Shown piece by piece: positions 27,001-38,700 of a stretch of DNA of 64,000 nucleotides. The stretch is from Chionis minor (Eukaryota; Chordata; Aves; Charadriiformes; Chionididae). Positions within the stretch are counted from its first letter, which is position 1. Each line of letters begins with the position of its first letter. Under the pieces are notes generated by a model. That model did no database searches and had not been told where the DNA came from. It saw only the letters and a program-made list of their open reading frames with translations. A program made the position numbers and the translations under genes. The stretch is from NCBI GenBank assembly GCA_013398295.1, contig VZSF01005545.1, positions 35,739 through 99,738 of the forward strand. Direction: 5' to 3'.

Positions 27001-30000
27001 ACAAGATGTCTCTGAAACCAGAAGTGGCCATCAAAAAGACAGGAAAGAGCCTCATGTCTGACTTTACGGAAAAGTAAAAATTAGTGGCTCTAGGTCCTGC
27101 CTCTGGTCTCTGAAAAATTCTTTCAATTCTGATTGGAGAACTTCTCACTCAGATACCTCGGCCTCTGTGTTTATTTGATGAAATGACCAAATGAAGTATT
27201 ATAAGACCAAATATTGGGATTTGTTTTCAGTGACTCAGACATGCGCCACTAATTGTTCTGGGATGGATGAAAAAGCCTAAAAGTAAGAAGCTGAATTATC
27301 ACTGATTTGCCTTCAGTTTTCTTCCACAGATAGGTCCTAGAAGACTGAGAGCATGAGTCTATAAATGCAAGATGTATTTCAATGCAATTGTACTTCCCAC
27401 TTCCCATTTTAAGAAACTTTTAACGTATATTTTTCCTGGTAACTCAACTGACAACCAACTTAAAGTTCAATCTAGGTCTTCTCAAATTTGCAACCCACAG
27501 GGACAGGTCTCCTTGTTTCAGATGCAAGTTCTTTCTTCCCCTTTTGTACCTCATTTTGCTTTAATTTACTTGCATAATTTAGAAATACCTTTACAGCACC
27601 TTCTTGCAGCACTGAAAACCCCAGTCAAAACATTTCTCTGATGACACCCCACACCTTCCTACAGAGGCTTGCAATGCCTGCTTCCTGCTTACAAACTGTT
27701 TGTAAATGTATTAAGGCATTGGCTTCTGCCAGCTATATTGTGGAGAAACAGTACATAAAGAGAACATGAGCAAAGAGGGCATTAGAGCTACAGTTGGAAC
27801 CCATAAAATATCTTGAGGAAGGAAGTTGTGGGGAAAGTACAGGCATTAGGTTTTCTGAAAGCTGCAGATTGATGTGACTTTCTCCAGGAAAGCTTCTCCA
27901 GTTATATTAACTGCAGGAGGAGACGAGACTGAGACTGGGGTATTTGAAACAGATGCTGGTGGGAATGGAGCTCTAAATTCATTTCTCTAGGGAGCAAAGA
28001 TGGAGTTGACCATGTTTTCTGAGGCTGGTTGCATTTTTTGTTTTGTTTTTCCATTTCTGTGTTTTTCCATTTTCAGATTCTAAAGACAGATAGGAGGCTG
28101 TCAAACAAACAAGCAAACAATACACTTTTTTCTATCATTCCTTTTTAAAATTCCTGTTATTAGAATTGTAAATCCTGAAGGTCCCTTCACTCAGAAGGAG
28201 GGATCAGCAGGTGTTTTATATATGAAATCTGCAAAGCTTTTGTTGGATTTTCATCAGGAAAAAAAAAAAAAAAAGTAATTTAGTATAGATCACAGAGTTA
28301 ACTAGTAAGAGATGAAAAACAGTCCAATCCTCCAACACTGCAATTCTGTATTCTGTGACGGAATAATCAGACCCTGCAAACTTCACACTAGAGTTTACTC
28401 TGCAATTTACACTGGAGTGTAAACTCCATGTCCCTGCCCACCCTCATTTCCTTAAGTTTAATGTTCTCATGGCTATAACATTGTAATGACAATGTCAAAA
28501 TAAATTCTGAAGTTACATGGCACATGTGAATAGAATTTATGAATCAGATTTGGGAGGCAGCAAGCATGAATATTCCACACTGTACAATATTTCTGACGGA
28601 TGCTGAGGCCTTTCCACTTAGCCAATTCTACTTGTTGCTTGTAAGAAACAGGCCAAACCTATCCAGAAAAATCGATATCTATAATTTCCACTTCCTGGCA
28701 TGAGTTTATATATGTTTATATGTGTTCTAACCAACATATTTCTATCAAATGAGCTCGATGGTATTTACCATAGATTTACACTGCTGTGCATGTACTGATT
28801 TCAGTTGCATTTACTCCCAGTTCACCTTGGCATTACTGAGAAGAGAGTCATGTTCACAGCTTTTATCATGATTTGGGATCTTTTCAAATAGATGTGAAGA
28901 AAAACACTGCTGTGAGCAATTTGGCATAATTTATGCCAGGTATTATTATTTTCCTTTATTTTCCATCTATTAAAATGCACATGACTTATTGGAGATGTTG
29001 GTTCTTGTAGAGAAAAAACCCTCATAAATTCCGCCAAGTAACAAACTATTTTAAGTGGCTGTATATATGAGTAGCTCATAAATATGCCTGATTTCAGCAC
29101 TGGTTTTACTATATTTTTAATTTTCCAACAGATTGGCCATAGGTTTAAAGGTTTCATCTGAAGCCGCCTGGTCTATTTAAAGGGCACAATGTACTTAACT
29201 ATTCAAAAGGCACTTGATCCCATGAATGCACTTTGCTAGTAATGGGATAGTCATTTTCCAGGCCAGTAAAAAGCTATTACTCACTGGAACACAAACAGAT
29301 TGTGAGAAGGAATGCTCATGCTGATGGCTGGCAGCCTGACAAAGGGAAAAGGGAAATATGGCCCTTTCCTGAATTAAGTTGCATTGACTCTATCTGTTCC
29401 AAACATTTGACTCAACTCCATTCTTCTCATACTTATGACAATAAGAGGATAACAGATTTATGTCATGAAGGCACTGACCTTTGTCAGAGGGAACATTTTG
29501 ACAGGAAAAGATGTGATATGCTGCTACGCCCTATAATTTTGACAATGACTGACAGTGTGGCTGCATGTCAACAAGGCAAAGCTTATGCTTATGTTTTTAC
29601 ATTGTCATCCTCAGATTAACTTCTGGTTTTTTGGTGTCTTTGATCACATAAACCTTTTCTAATGAAATTGCTAGATAGAGCGAAACTGTGCCATCAGGAA
29701 GCCTTGATTCACTCCACACCCACAGAAGTAATTTGTGCTCCAGGGAAAGATGGCTTTTGTGTGAAATGACAGGTAAACCTCATGAACACTGATGCTTCTG
29801 TTCTTTCACTCCAGGGTGAGAATACTCTCATGTTAAGAAAGCCCAGTTTATATCACTTGCTTTTTTGTTGAATGTTGTATGTTGATGGTGAACATTTGAT
29901 TCTGCTCATTTTTCCCTTGAAGATCTGGTTTTGATAGAATGTGAGAAAATTTTAACTTTGAGAAAAGAAGTGTTATTGCATGGATTTTGAATGCTTAGGA

Positions 30001-31474
30001 TATAATCAGTGCATGACTGAAATTATTTTTCTTTGTCTTCAGGATTGGTAGGTAGAGACACTTCATCACCATACTAGTAAAGAATCAACTCTTTTTTTTA
30101 GTCTAGCATGAAGAATATCTTCAGTGCTGTGCAGTGAAAACAAAATTGACAGCTTCTGCCCTACAGGATCTTATCTTGCAAACTCTTACACACGAGTAAT
30201 TTCATTCACGTGGAGTTTATTTCTGTTCCCAGTGAAATCACTGGTGAAATTCCCAGTAACTCCAGCAGAGCAGGATCAAGACCAAGAATATTAACATTGA
30301 CTTATGTGAGAGCTCTCATAGAACAAATCAAACCAGAATGCAATCAAAGCAATGAAAACTTGTTTTCCGTTTTTCACCTTTCATGATTTAGGTATAAAAT
30401 TGCCTAGATGTAGCATCACTTTTCATTCAGCTCTCTGAGTGACATATAATGAGGTTTCATTGTTCACTATGACACTTTGACAAATGTTGTGTTACTCTTA
30501 AGAGTGACTATACAAAACATCCCCACTCAGGAAACATAGTGCAAGTATAGCGAGAATCCAAATGAATTATGCATGAAACATGAGAAAGGAAGCAAATGTT
30601 AACTAATTTCAAAATAGGTCAAAATCATGACAATTTAGTTGGTGACAAGTGAAGTAATTTTTCTAAAATATTAACCAACTGTGTCCCTTCTGCTAGATTG
30701 ATTTGCAGAGCAGAAAAGGTCATTTTCCAGGCAGATGGGGAATTTCCCAAGCAGAGGGGAATTCAGCTTCTACATGCCAGGTATAATGAGAACCAATAAA
30801 TTAGGCAAAGATCCTGTTTACCTAAGCTGAAATATTGATGGCCAAGCCCACGAGAATGCTAATGTCTGCATTCATCACTTTTTTAAGTCTAGAAATTTAG
30901 AGCACAGTAGCACATGTTGTGATAGATCTATATATCATCAATACAGTAACATTAGAAAAGGTACCAGCCACAGAATACAAATATAACACAATTGAATAAT
31001 TTAGGTTTCTTTCACACAAATTTCACTTTTATCAGCAAAAATGAACTGAGATGAGTAAATGCAGTACTAAGAATAAAATGTATGGCTTGAAGTACTGATA
31101 GCAGATTAGAAGATCTTTTCACTATTATGTTACCAGTGACTATAAACTGGTATGCAAACTATGTGATGTGATCTGGTGGTCTTCATCCAGTTCCCATATT
31201 GTGACACCACATGGCTTCTTTATATGATAATGTAATCCAGGCACAAGGATTGTAACAAACCTTTCAAGACAGAAAGGTACCATATGACTGGAGAACAGCA
31301 AGTTTAATAGCTTAAATTAAGAGAACAAAAGTAATTCATGTAACTAAAGGCCTTTAACTCCAGCTTCTGAAGAATGTATTCAGAATGAGAGAATAATTAA
31401 AGGCATGAAAACAATGGGAAAAGAGGTTAATATTCATTTAGCACCAGAACATTTACAGTTCCAGCCTTCCAGTA
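21021..31474. other. AT-rich non-coding DNA, no gene recognised
   Basis: About 10 kb hold no recognisable coding gene, RNA gene or transposon. Visible items are a few homopolymers (for example 16 A at 28259-28274) and short A/C-rich stretches near 24730-24760. Two parts, about 22870-23060 and 29300-29610, have an even base composition and homeodomain or POU-like words (TTAATTAAT, ATGCAAAC). They could be conserved non-coding elements, but that needs alignment to other species. Confidence 0.5.
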
Positions 31475-31619
31475 TACCACATCCCTGGAAACATTCAAGG
31501 TCAGGTTGGATGGGGCTCTGAGCAACCTGATTTAGTTGAAGATGCCCCGTCTCATTACAGGGGATTAGACTAGATGACCTTTAAAGGTCCCTTCTAACCC
31601 AAGCTATTCTATGATTCTA
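31475..31619 (+). mobile_element. CR1 LINE 3' end, plus strand
   Basis: This short 3' fragment matches the end of CR1. Key words are ATCCCTGGAAACATTCAAGG, CAGGTTGGATGGGGCTCTGA, GACTAGATGACCTTTAAAGG and the tail ATTCTATGATTCTA. Only the last ORF2 codons and the 3' untranslated part remain. The tail type resembles that of the copy at 41571-41847. It sits directly against an older CR1 to its right. Confidence 0.9.
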
Positions 31620-31624
31620 CTTTC

Positions 31625-33048
31625 ACAAACAACCTCCTCAAAATACAAGAATGGCCCATCCCCATGTGCAGGGACTCAATCAGCTGTAGCAGAGGACCAG
31701 CATGGATAAACAGGGAAATCCAGACTCACCTAAAACATAAAAAGGAAGTACAAAGAAGGAAGAAGCAGAGATTGATTGTTTAAAAAAACTATAGACACAT
31801 TTCCTGAGTGAGCAGGGATGGAGTTAGAACAGCCCCACAACTCAGCTGGAGTTCAGTCTACCAACAGATGTCAAAGGTAACAAGGAGAACTTCTCTAAGT
31901 GCATCAGCAACAAAAGGCAGACAGGCCAAGGAAAATGCATATCTTGTGCTGAAGGGGGTTGATGACACAGTGATAGAAAAATAAGGAAGACTGAGTCATT
32001 CTATAGTTTCCTTACTCAGTCTTTATTGGTAAGCCTGCTCTCACCTTATCAGGTCTCTGGGCATAACAACAGAGTTTGGGAAGTGAGGGATAGCACAATA
32101 GAGGGCAGTAGTGACAGAACTACTCTGGCAAACTGGACATCTTTAAAGCCACGGAAACAGGTGAGATGTGTACAGGTATACTGCAAGAGCTGATGTCATT
32201 TTGACAGTGCTTTCTGCAATTTTTGAAGATCACAACAATTGCTGGAAGGACCAAGTGGCTGCAGAAAAGCGATGTTACACTCAATAAGATAAGGTAAGGA
32301 GGGGTTCCAGGAAATTACAAGTTCAGTAAAGAGCAGAACAAAGTCTTGGGACTCAAACAATTCTGTGCAAAAGCACAGTCTGAGAACCAACCCTCTGGGA
32401 AGCATCTCTGCAGAAAAGGATATAGTGCCTTGATGGGCAATAAGTTGAACATCATCTGCAGCATGTCCTTGCTGTCATAACAGCTAAGCACTTTCGGGGC
32501 TGCATCAACAGCACTGTTGATGAAGAAAGTGATGATGAAGAACAGCAGTCAGCTGAAGAAAGTGATGATTCCACCCAACTCAGCTTCCATGAGACCATAT
32601 CAAGAGTACTATGGCTAGTTTTGAGTTAAGTATGAGTGACAAACTGAGGAAAGTCCAACAGAACGCACCAACATCAGTGGCTGGACCACATGGCATACAA
32701 GGAGGGATTGAAGGAGCTGGAATTGTTTAGCTGGGGGAAGTAAAAGCTGTCTTGAACCACAAAAAAGGGTGATAGAGAACATAGACAGGCTCATATCTGA
32801 GGTCTACAGTGAAAACACAAGAGGCAACAAGGGAAATTCCGTTTGGATATTAGGGTAATAGCTCTTGTGATGAGAGCTGAGCACTGGAGCAGGTTGCTCA
32901 GAGAAGCTATGGAGTTCCCATCCTTGAAAAGGACCCCTGTGTATCCCTGAGAAATCTTTGAAGCTGGTCCTGTAGAGGACCTGTAGAAGGTTGGACTAGG
33001 TAATCTCAGAGAGCCTTTCAAACCTTAATTACTCTGTGATTCTTTGAT
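31625..33048 (+). mobile_element. Old CR1 LINE with internal deletions, plus strand
   Basis: Translated pieces on the plus strand recall the CR1 ORF2 linker between endonuclease and reverse transcriptase (a basic stretch with HKKEVQRRKK, later NKENFSKCISNKRQ), then the start of the RT domain near 32100-32290. The sequence then jumps to the thumb region (GATGGGCAATAAGTTGAAC at about 32432), so much of RT has been lost. It ends in a degraded 3' part with GGTTGGACTAGGTAATCTCA and a tail TCTGTGATTCTTTGATT near 33048. Stops in all frames and many indels show age. A 16-base direct repeat (TGAAGAAAGTGATGAT at 32521-32536 and 32554-32569) marks a 33-base internal duplication. Confidence 0.75.
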
Positions 33049-35071
33049 TTTAAGTATATAAAAAGGAACTGATGAGCGGGGAGTGAACCACAGCATCCTG
33101 GCAAAAAATCTGTCCCAGCAGAAGGAGGCTACCAGCACAATTTTCTCAAAGAATTCCCACTGAAGAATAGTACCTGGAAGCTGCAGGACAGAGATCTACT
33201 GCTTTCTGACGTGTAAAAAGACTGCTTCAACTGAAACCTAATTCTAAATAATATTCCAAAGCCTTCAGCCAGTATTAAATGGAAAATTCATCTCTACTTA
33301 TTTTATTTTTATTTTTTTAAAAAACAAACAAACCAACAACCAACCAACGTACCAAAAAATAGAAAACTGTTGAGAATACAGTTGAGCAAATAGGATTGAA
33401 TCTGGTGTAATAAGGTGTGATACAAGCTATTTTAGATCCAAAGCTTTGGCTCCCAGTACAGCTCCTTTGCACTGATCTGTTATCCTAATGCTGAGCTAGT
33501 AAAACTCCTGGGAATTCTCCTTCTGTAAGGAAAATCCTAGCTGGCAGAGAAAGCAAATATAGCTGGCTTTGCTCCAGGGTACTGAAGAGAACACCATTTC
33601 CAGGGCAGGGGTGGGAAGCTAAAATAGCTCATTATAACGGGTACTGGTTTTGACAGTAATGAAGACAACTATCACTTCTCCATACAAGTACCTAAATATG
33701 TTGCATAATGAGGTTACTGAAAATAGATATGCATTCCACATAGTTTGGGGAAAATATTTCACCTTTTTTTAAAAACAACAACAATAACAAAAAGCTCAGA
33801 TTCATTGATTCTTGCACACCTTTAAATTTATTAAAATAATGCTAAAGGAAAAAATACTGATATTGCTTATTACAGGAATTATTTCTTCAGTGAGATTTAC
33901 ATTGTTTTCCATAGCAATAATTGAAATGCGATGCTGGATCCTGATTTTTCTTACAACTATATAAATCCAAAGTAGCAAAATTATTAAAGTATTTGTTATG
34001 AATATTTACATGGTTTTCTGAGAGCAAAATTTAGTTCATACTTTCCCAGTCTTCAATCATTTTTTTTACAGCAAGGAACTACTGACTGTAACACGGAAAG
34101 AAACAATATAATCAGCATTTTAAAGCACACTCCCTTTGAAACTACAGCCTTCTAACCATTTAGGATCACGTTTCATGAAACACACAAAAGATCTTATTTG
34201 TTGAGACTAATGAGAAAAACATGAAAACTGTATAAGCCGTATATTTGTATTTTCTTAAGGCATGCTGCTGAATTCTAGACAAACCTATCCTGCTAATAAA
34301 CTTTATTTATTAATAATGTCAGGGTATAAAACACCGCAGAATTTTCAGTACAACCCAGAGATGAAAAAGTCTTCCTCTGCCATTCAAATTCAGTGTAGTT
34401 CTGGATTCCAGATGAAACTCCAGACAGAAAGATTTATACAATGTGCACAGAGTGCATTAATCCACTGCACTACAAAGTCCATTAATTTTGAATACAGCTA
34501 TCAATTGCACTGCATGACATGGTGATAACTACATTATTACCTTTATAAAAATGCCTTTCCTGATATTGAGGGCCTCATTTTTACTCTCTGGAAATTTTGT
34601 GCAGTTTTTTACATGCACATGGGTAAGCAGAAATCTCAAACGCATATACATATATGTTAAATAATTGCATTAATATTTATTACATCTTTAATATCATAAT
34701 ATCAGGATTCTCATTTAGTTAAATTAGAGCTCCATCAACTTTTTTATTTCTTTATTTTTATTGTTAAACTGTGTAAAGTAAATTATCCATAAATGGAAAC
34801 TAAGAAATTAAAGGTCAACAATAGAAAGTAAAAAAACCCTATTCCAACACATTTTGGAGGATTTAAAAGTATCAGACAAAGGATCTAAGGAGGAATTCTG
34901 GTTTGACTGAACCATCCAATTTTATGGAGTCAAGCTGTGCTTATCAGTTTTAAAAGACAGACTCACATTGTCTCAATTCAGATACTTACAGTGTTTAAAT
35001 GACAGGAGAACTATACGGTTCTTAACAAAGTCAGGGCATGTCCATGTGTAAATCACCTAACTGAACATGAT
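33049..35071. other. AT-rich spacer between CR1 fragments
   Basis: No gene or recognisable transposon. A/C-rich low-complexity runs occur at about 33299-33358 and 33765-33792. The rest looks unique. Confidence 0.5.
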
Positions 35072-35414
35072 CAGAGGAATCTCAACAGGCTGGTGAGATG
35101 TGGGTGATGGAAGCCCAATGAAGTTCAACAGCGGCCAATGCAATTCTGATAAATACAAGGATTTGGGTTTAAGGATTTTTTTTCTCTCTCTCTCTTTTTT
35201 TTTTTTCCTTTTTTTTTTTTTCAGTTGGAGAGTGGTCAAATACTGGAGCAGGTTTTCCGGAAAAAAACATCTCTGTTCCTGAACGCTTTCAAGACTTGAC
35301 TGGAGACAGTCTCGAACAATCTGATCTAATCAGACCTCCTTCGAGCACCTGATTAGACTAGAAGCATTCCAGAAGTCCCTCCCAACCAAAATTATTCTCT
35401 AATTCTGTGATTTT
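35072..35414 (+). mobile_element. Degenerate CR1 LINE fragment, plus strand
   Basis: The left part resembles CR1 ORF2 (CTCAACAGGCTGGTGAGATG, then CCAATGAAGTTCAACAGCGG). The right part is the CR1 3' region (GGAGAGTGGTCAAATACTGG, GCTTTCAAGACTTGACTGG, TCCCTCCCAACC, tail ATTCTGTGATTTT). The intervening coding sequence is missing and replaced by a long pyrimidine run. Heavy divergence indicates an old copy. The left boundary is uncertain. Confidence 0.7.
35175..35221 (+). repeat. Long polypyrimidine tract within the CR1 remnant
   Basis: About 47 consecutive T and C bases, mostly T with a CT-repeat core, sit at the junction of the two CR1 parts and are followed directly by CAG. The run resembles a strong splice-acceptor tract, but no exon evidence accompanies it. 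Confidence 0.85.
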
Positions 35415-35474
35415 AAAATGAGATTTCATTGTCATTTTTAGCTGGCAAATGGATTTTTACAGAAACTCTCTTGG

Positions 35475-35750
35475 ATGTGCAAAGTGATAGAACAAGACAT
35501 GAAAGACACAAGCTGGAACACAGGAAATCCCAGATAAATGTAAGGAAAAACTTCATCGTGAGAGTAGTCAAGCACTTGAAAAGGGGACAAGAGCAATTGT
35601 GAAATTTCCAGGCTTGGACATATTCAGAACACATCTGAAAAAGGTCTTGAGCAACCTGATCTAATTTTAAAGTTAGCCTTGCCTTTCATGGGAGCCTGGA
35701 CTCCACCAGCTCCAGAGGTCATTTCAGCTAAAATCATTGGATGATTCTGA
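35475..35750 (+). mobile_element. Degenerate CR1 LINE 3' fragment, plus strand
   Basis: A second old fragment follows 60 bases after the previous one. It contains GCTGGAACACAGGAAATCCC, GTAAGGAAAAACTTCATCG, AGTAGTCAAGCACTTGAAAA and a tail region with CCAGAGGTCATTTCAGC and GGATGATTCTGA. These collinear words match the last part of ORF2 and the 3' end of CR1. Stops and indels destroy the coding frame. Confidence 0.75.
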
Positions 35751-38700
35751 ATGTATAAAGTTCCCTTAAATTTTCTTTCCATTTTAACGGCTCACATGAA
35801 AAGTTGCTTCCAGAAATTCTGCAATTATTTTTTGATAGAAATATCAACATCTGTTTGCAAAACATCCCAGAGCCATCCCATCCCATCTATTTTCCACACA
35901 CACACATATTCCGTGCAGTATTTTACAGCAATTTCTGGTTCAAGTTTGTATCTGCAAAAATATAAGTTCCTCTGAAAGTGTGGCTATGTATTTGATCAAA
36001 TCCACACAATGCATAAGCAGTAATTAATCATAGGTTTCTACTCCACTTGTAAATAAGACAGAATTGGTAGAGCTGGAAATAATCAATGATTGTATGACCT
36101 AATCTAATTTTTGCTTTGTTTCTTCTTGACTTATCTCCAAGAGATGCTTATGACATGTTAACTGAAAAAACATCCCACTTTTTTATTGTAGAAACTCATT
36201 AAGACATTGGTCTCTCTATGGGTGGTCAAACACTTTCAACAGAATATGTTTCTAGGACAGAAATGTAGCTGTCAGATGTTTTAAAACACAGACTGGTCCC
36301 CATGCATCTTTCTGATTTGTTTTCAGAAGGAAAAATTCTAAAAGGTTATTTTTCTCACACAAAAAACTGGATACTAATGGAGAATATTTTGCCATCCTGA
36401 AAATGGGATGACATTTATGTTTAATAATTAGCTCTTTTTTAATATATGTTTTACAACCTCTCTTGCTGGACTTTCCTATGAAATTTCCTATGAAACATTG
36501 TTGTCAAGGAACCTTCATTTTACCACACATAAAGCAAGGCAGTGGCATACAATGACGTACATAGTTTAGCCAGGTGACTAGAGAATGAGAGGGGTTTTTT
36601 TACATTTAGTCATTATAATTTTATTTCTTTATAATATTAAATATTTCTTCATATATACCAGTGTGAGTATCATTGATTTATTGCATGTAACTCATCTATT
36701 CAAGGCCTCTTCTGTGAAAGACAGTGGTAGAATTAAGGCATGAATTTAAGAGCTCTTTTTGATTTATTGCACCTCTAACCTGCACACAAACAAAACAAAA
36801 ACTGCTTTCATGTCAAAAAAATGGTCCAAATTAAAAATTCAAGAATGAATGTGTAATAACAAGAACATCCTTCCTCAACCAAATTGTGAACTGAATTCTG
36901 CTTCTGTAGACAGAGTATAGTGTTGAAAATGGTGTTTTTAACTATGCTTAAGAAAGAAGCTGCATAAAAGTCACATGATGTAAATTTAACGTCAAGCACT
37001 GACATAGTCCGATGAGGATGAGGAAAACAAACTACTGGCAAATACAAGAGCAGATGGCCTTTTGCCTCGCACATGTCAAGCTTCTTGTATACCAACTGCC
37101 ACGCTGCTATTTTTCTTTGTTAGTAAGACCCTAGGTTAAGTAATCATCAGGTTAAGAAAAGGAATTTTTCTAGGTGAATTAATTGCCAAAAGCTGAGGTG
37201 ACGTCCTTGAGGCCATTTATAGATTTGTTATCCATATTGTAGCTTCCGACTTCCAAACCACTTACAGCAGCTGCTGGGGCCAAAAGTCCCATCACACTCT
37301 CCATTCTGTGAGCACAAATAGCTGATATCTGAATATTTCATTGGCCTGAAATTATAATCTATATTTTTCCTTGATACAGCCTAAATATTCAGTTTTATGT
37401 GTACGAGTTACAGAAAGCTCAAAAACTATTTTCACAGAGGAGTTTGTACCTTTGAAGTGTACTTTATAAGCTTATTTTTATTTCTGTGAGGAATCTCACT
37501 AAAGTTATTCCATTAAGCATTAGGTAAATTTAGAGGGGTTAGTGAGACTGGAGCTTTAAACTGGTGTGTTAAAAATATTATATTGGGTCATGAGGAGGTA
37601 AGAAGAAGAATGGAGCAGAAAATTAAAAATTTTTCCTTTTGTTTAAATATAACATTTCTTTTTGACTGTGTTTGTCTTTTCAGCTTTGATGAGCTCAACT
37701 GCAGGCTTTCTGGTAGATCAAATTTTAGTACAGTGAAATAGAGTCAGGGTAAGAAAAGTTGAACTCTTTTAGTGTAAATATATATGAAAACACCCTAGGA
37801 ATGGGTAGCACTCCCTGTCCTCTGTCTCTCAATGTTCTTTGCACACTGGGTTCAAATATCCAAAAATACTCCCTGCCTGAGCTTTGATTTTTAAAACATC
37901 TTTACTGTCACTGTTCTGATACCACATCCACAGTCAAAGGAACTGTTGCCTTCTGGTAGCTACACAAAATCACTTGCAGCTGTCATAAGCAGTCTGTTTT
38001 CATCCCCTTCCAGCACAGGCACACAAGTATTCTTTTTAATTCTCTGGTTTTTAACACTTTATTTGAGCTTTTCCTTCCTTTCTTATTTTTATTGACTTCT
38101 ATAGAGTGAACTGATGGATTTTAAACCTAAACTGTCTCTGAGTTTAGCTTGTTCTTATTATGTATCTGCAAAATTTTTTTCATTCCTCTGGATCACCAGA
38201 CTTTTTCAACCTCCAAAATAAGGGAAATACAAAAAATGTAACATACATATCTAAATTTCTGAGTAGATACTTAACCAATCTAATTAGCAATTGTATTCCT
38301 TGGGACACTTTATATCTTGGATCGTGTCTACACAACAGTAAAACTAGTATGGCAATTTTTTAATCTTGCTCAGTGTTTCTTGTGACCTTTCAAAAGTGTG
38401 ATGCCTCCTGGTTCACATGTTTTCAGGCAATGTTAAATAATCTACGAGTCCCTAATTGTTCTTTTAAGGTCCTGGGGGATGCCTACCTTTGCAAAGGCTG
38501 TGTCTTCATCTGCAATGAAACCGTCCCCATACTGCAGCCCTTCTGTGTTACCAACAGTACGCACACAAGTATAGAATAATGCTGTTCAAAATTATCAGCA
38601 GATGCAAAAAAGGAGAATTAGTAGGAGGGGAGAAATCAACAACAGACCTGAGCTCTAAAAATATATTCAAGTAACTGGAAAAAAGTCATCTGGCAGAAGA

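Noticed and set aside
38373..38579. Cysteine-containing 68-codon frame as a possible exon
   Set aside because: There is no convincing donor site at its end, and no protein family is recognised.
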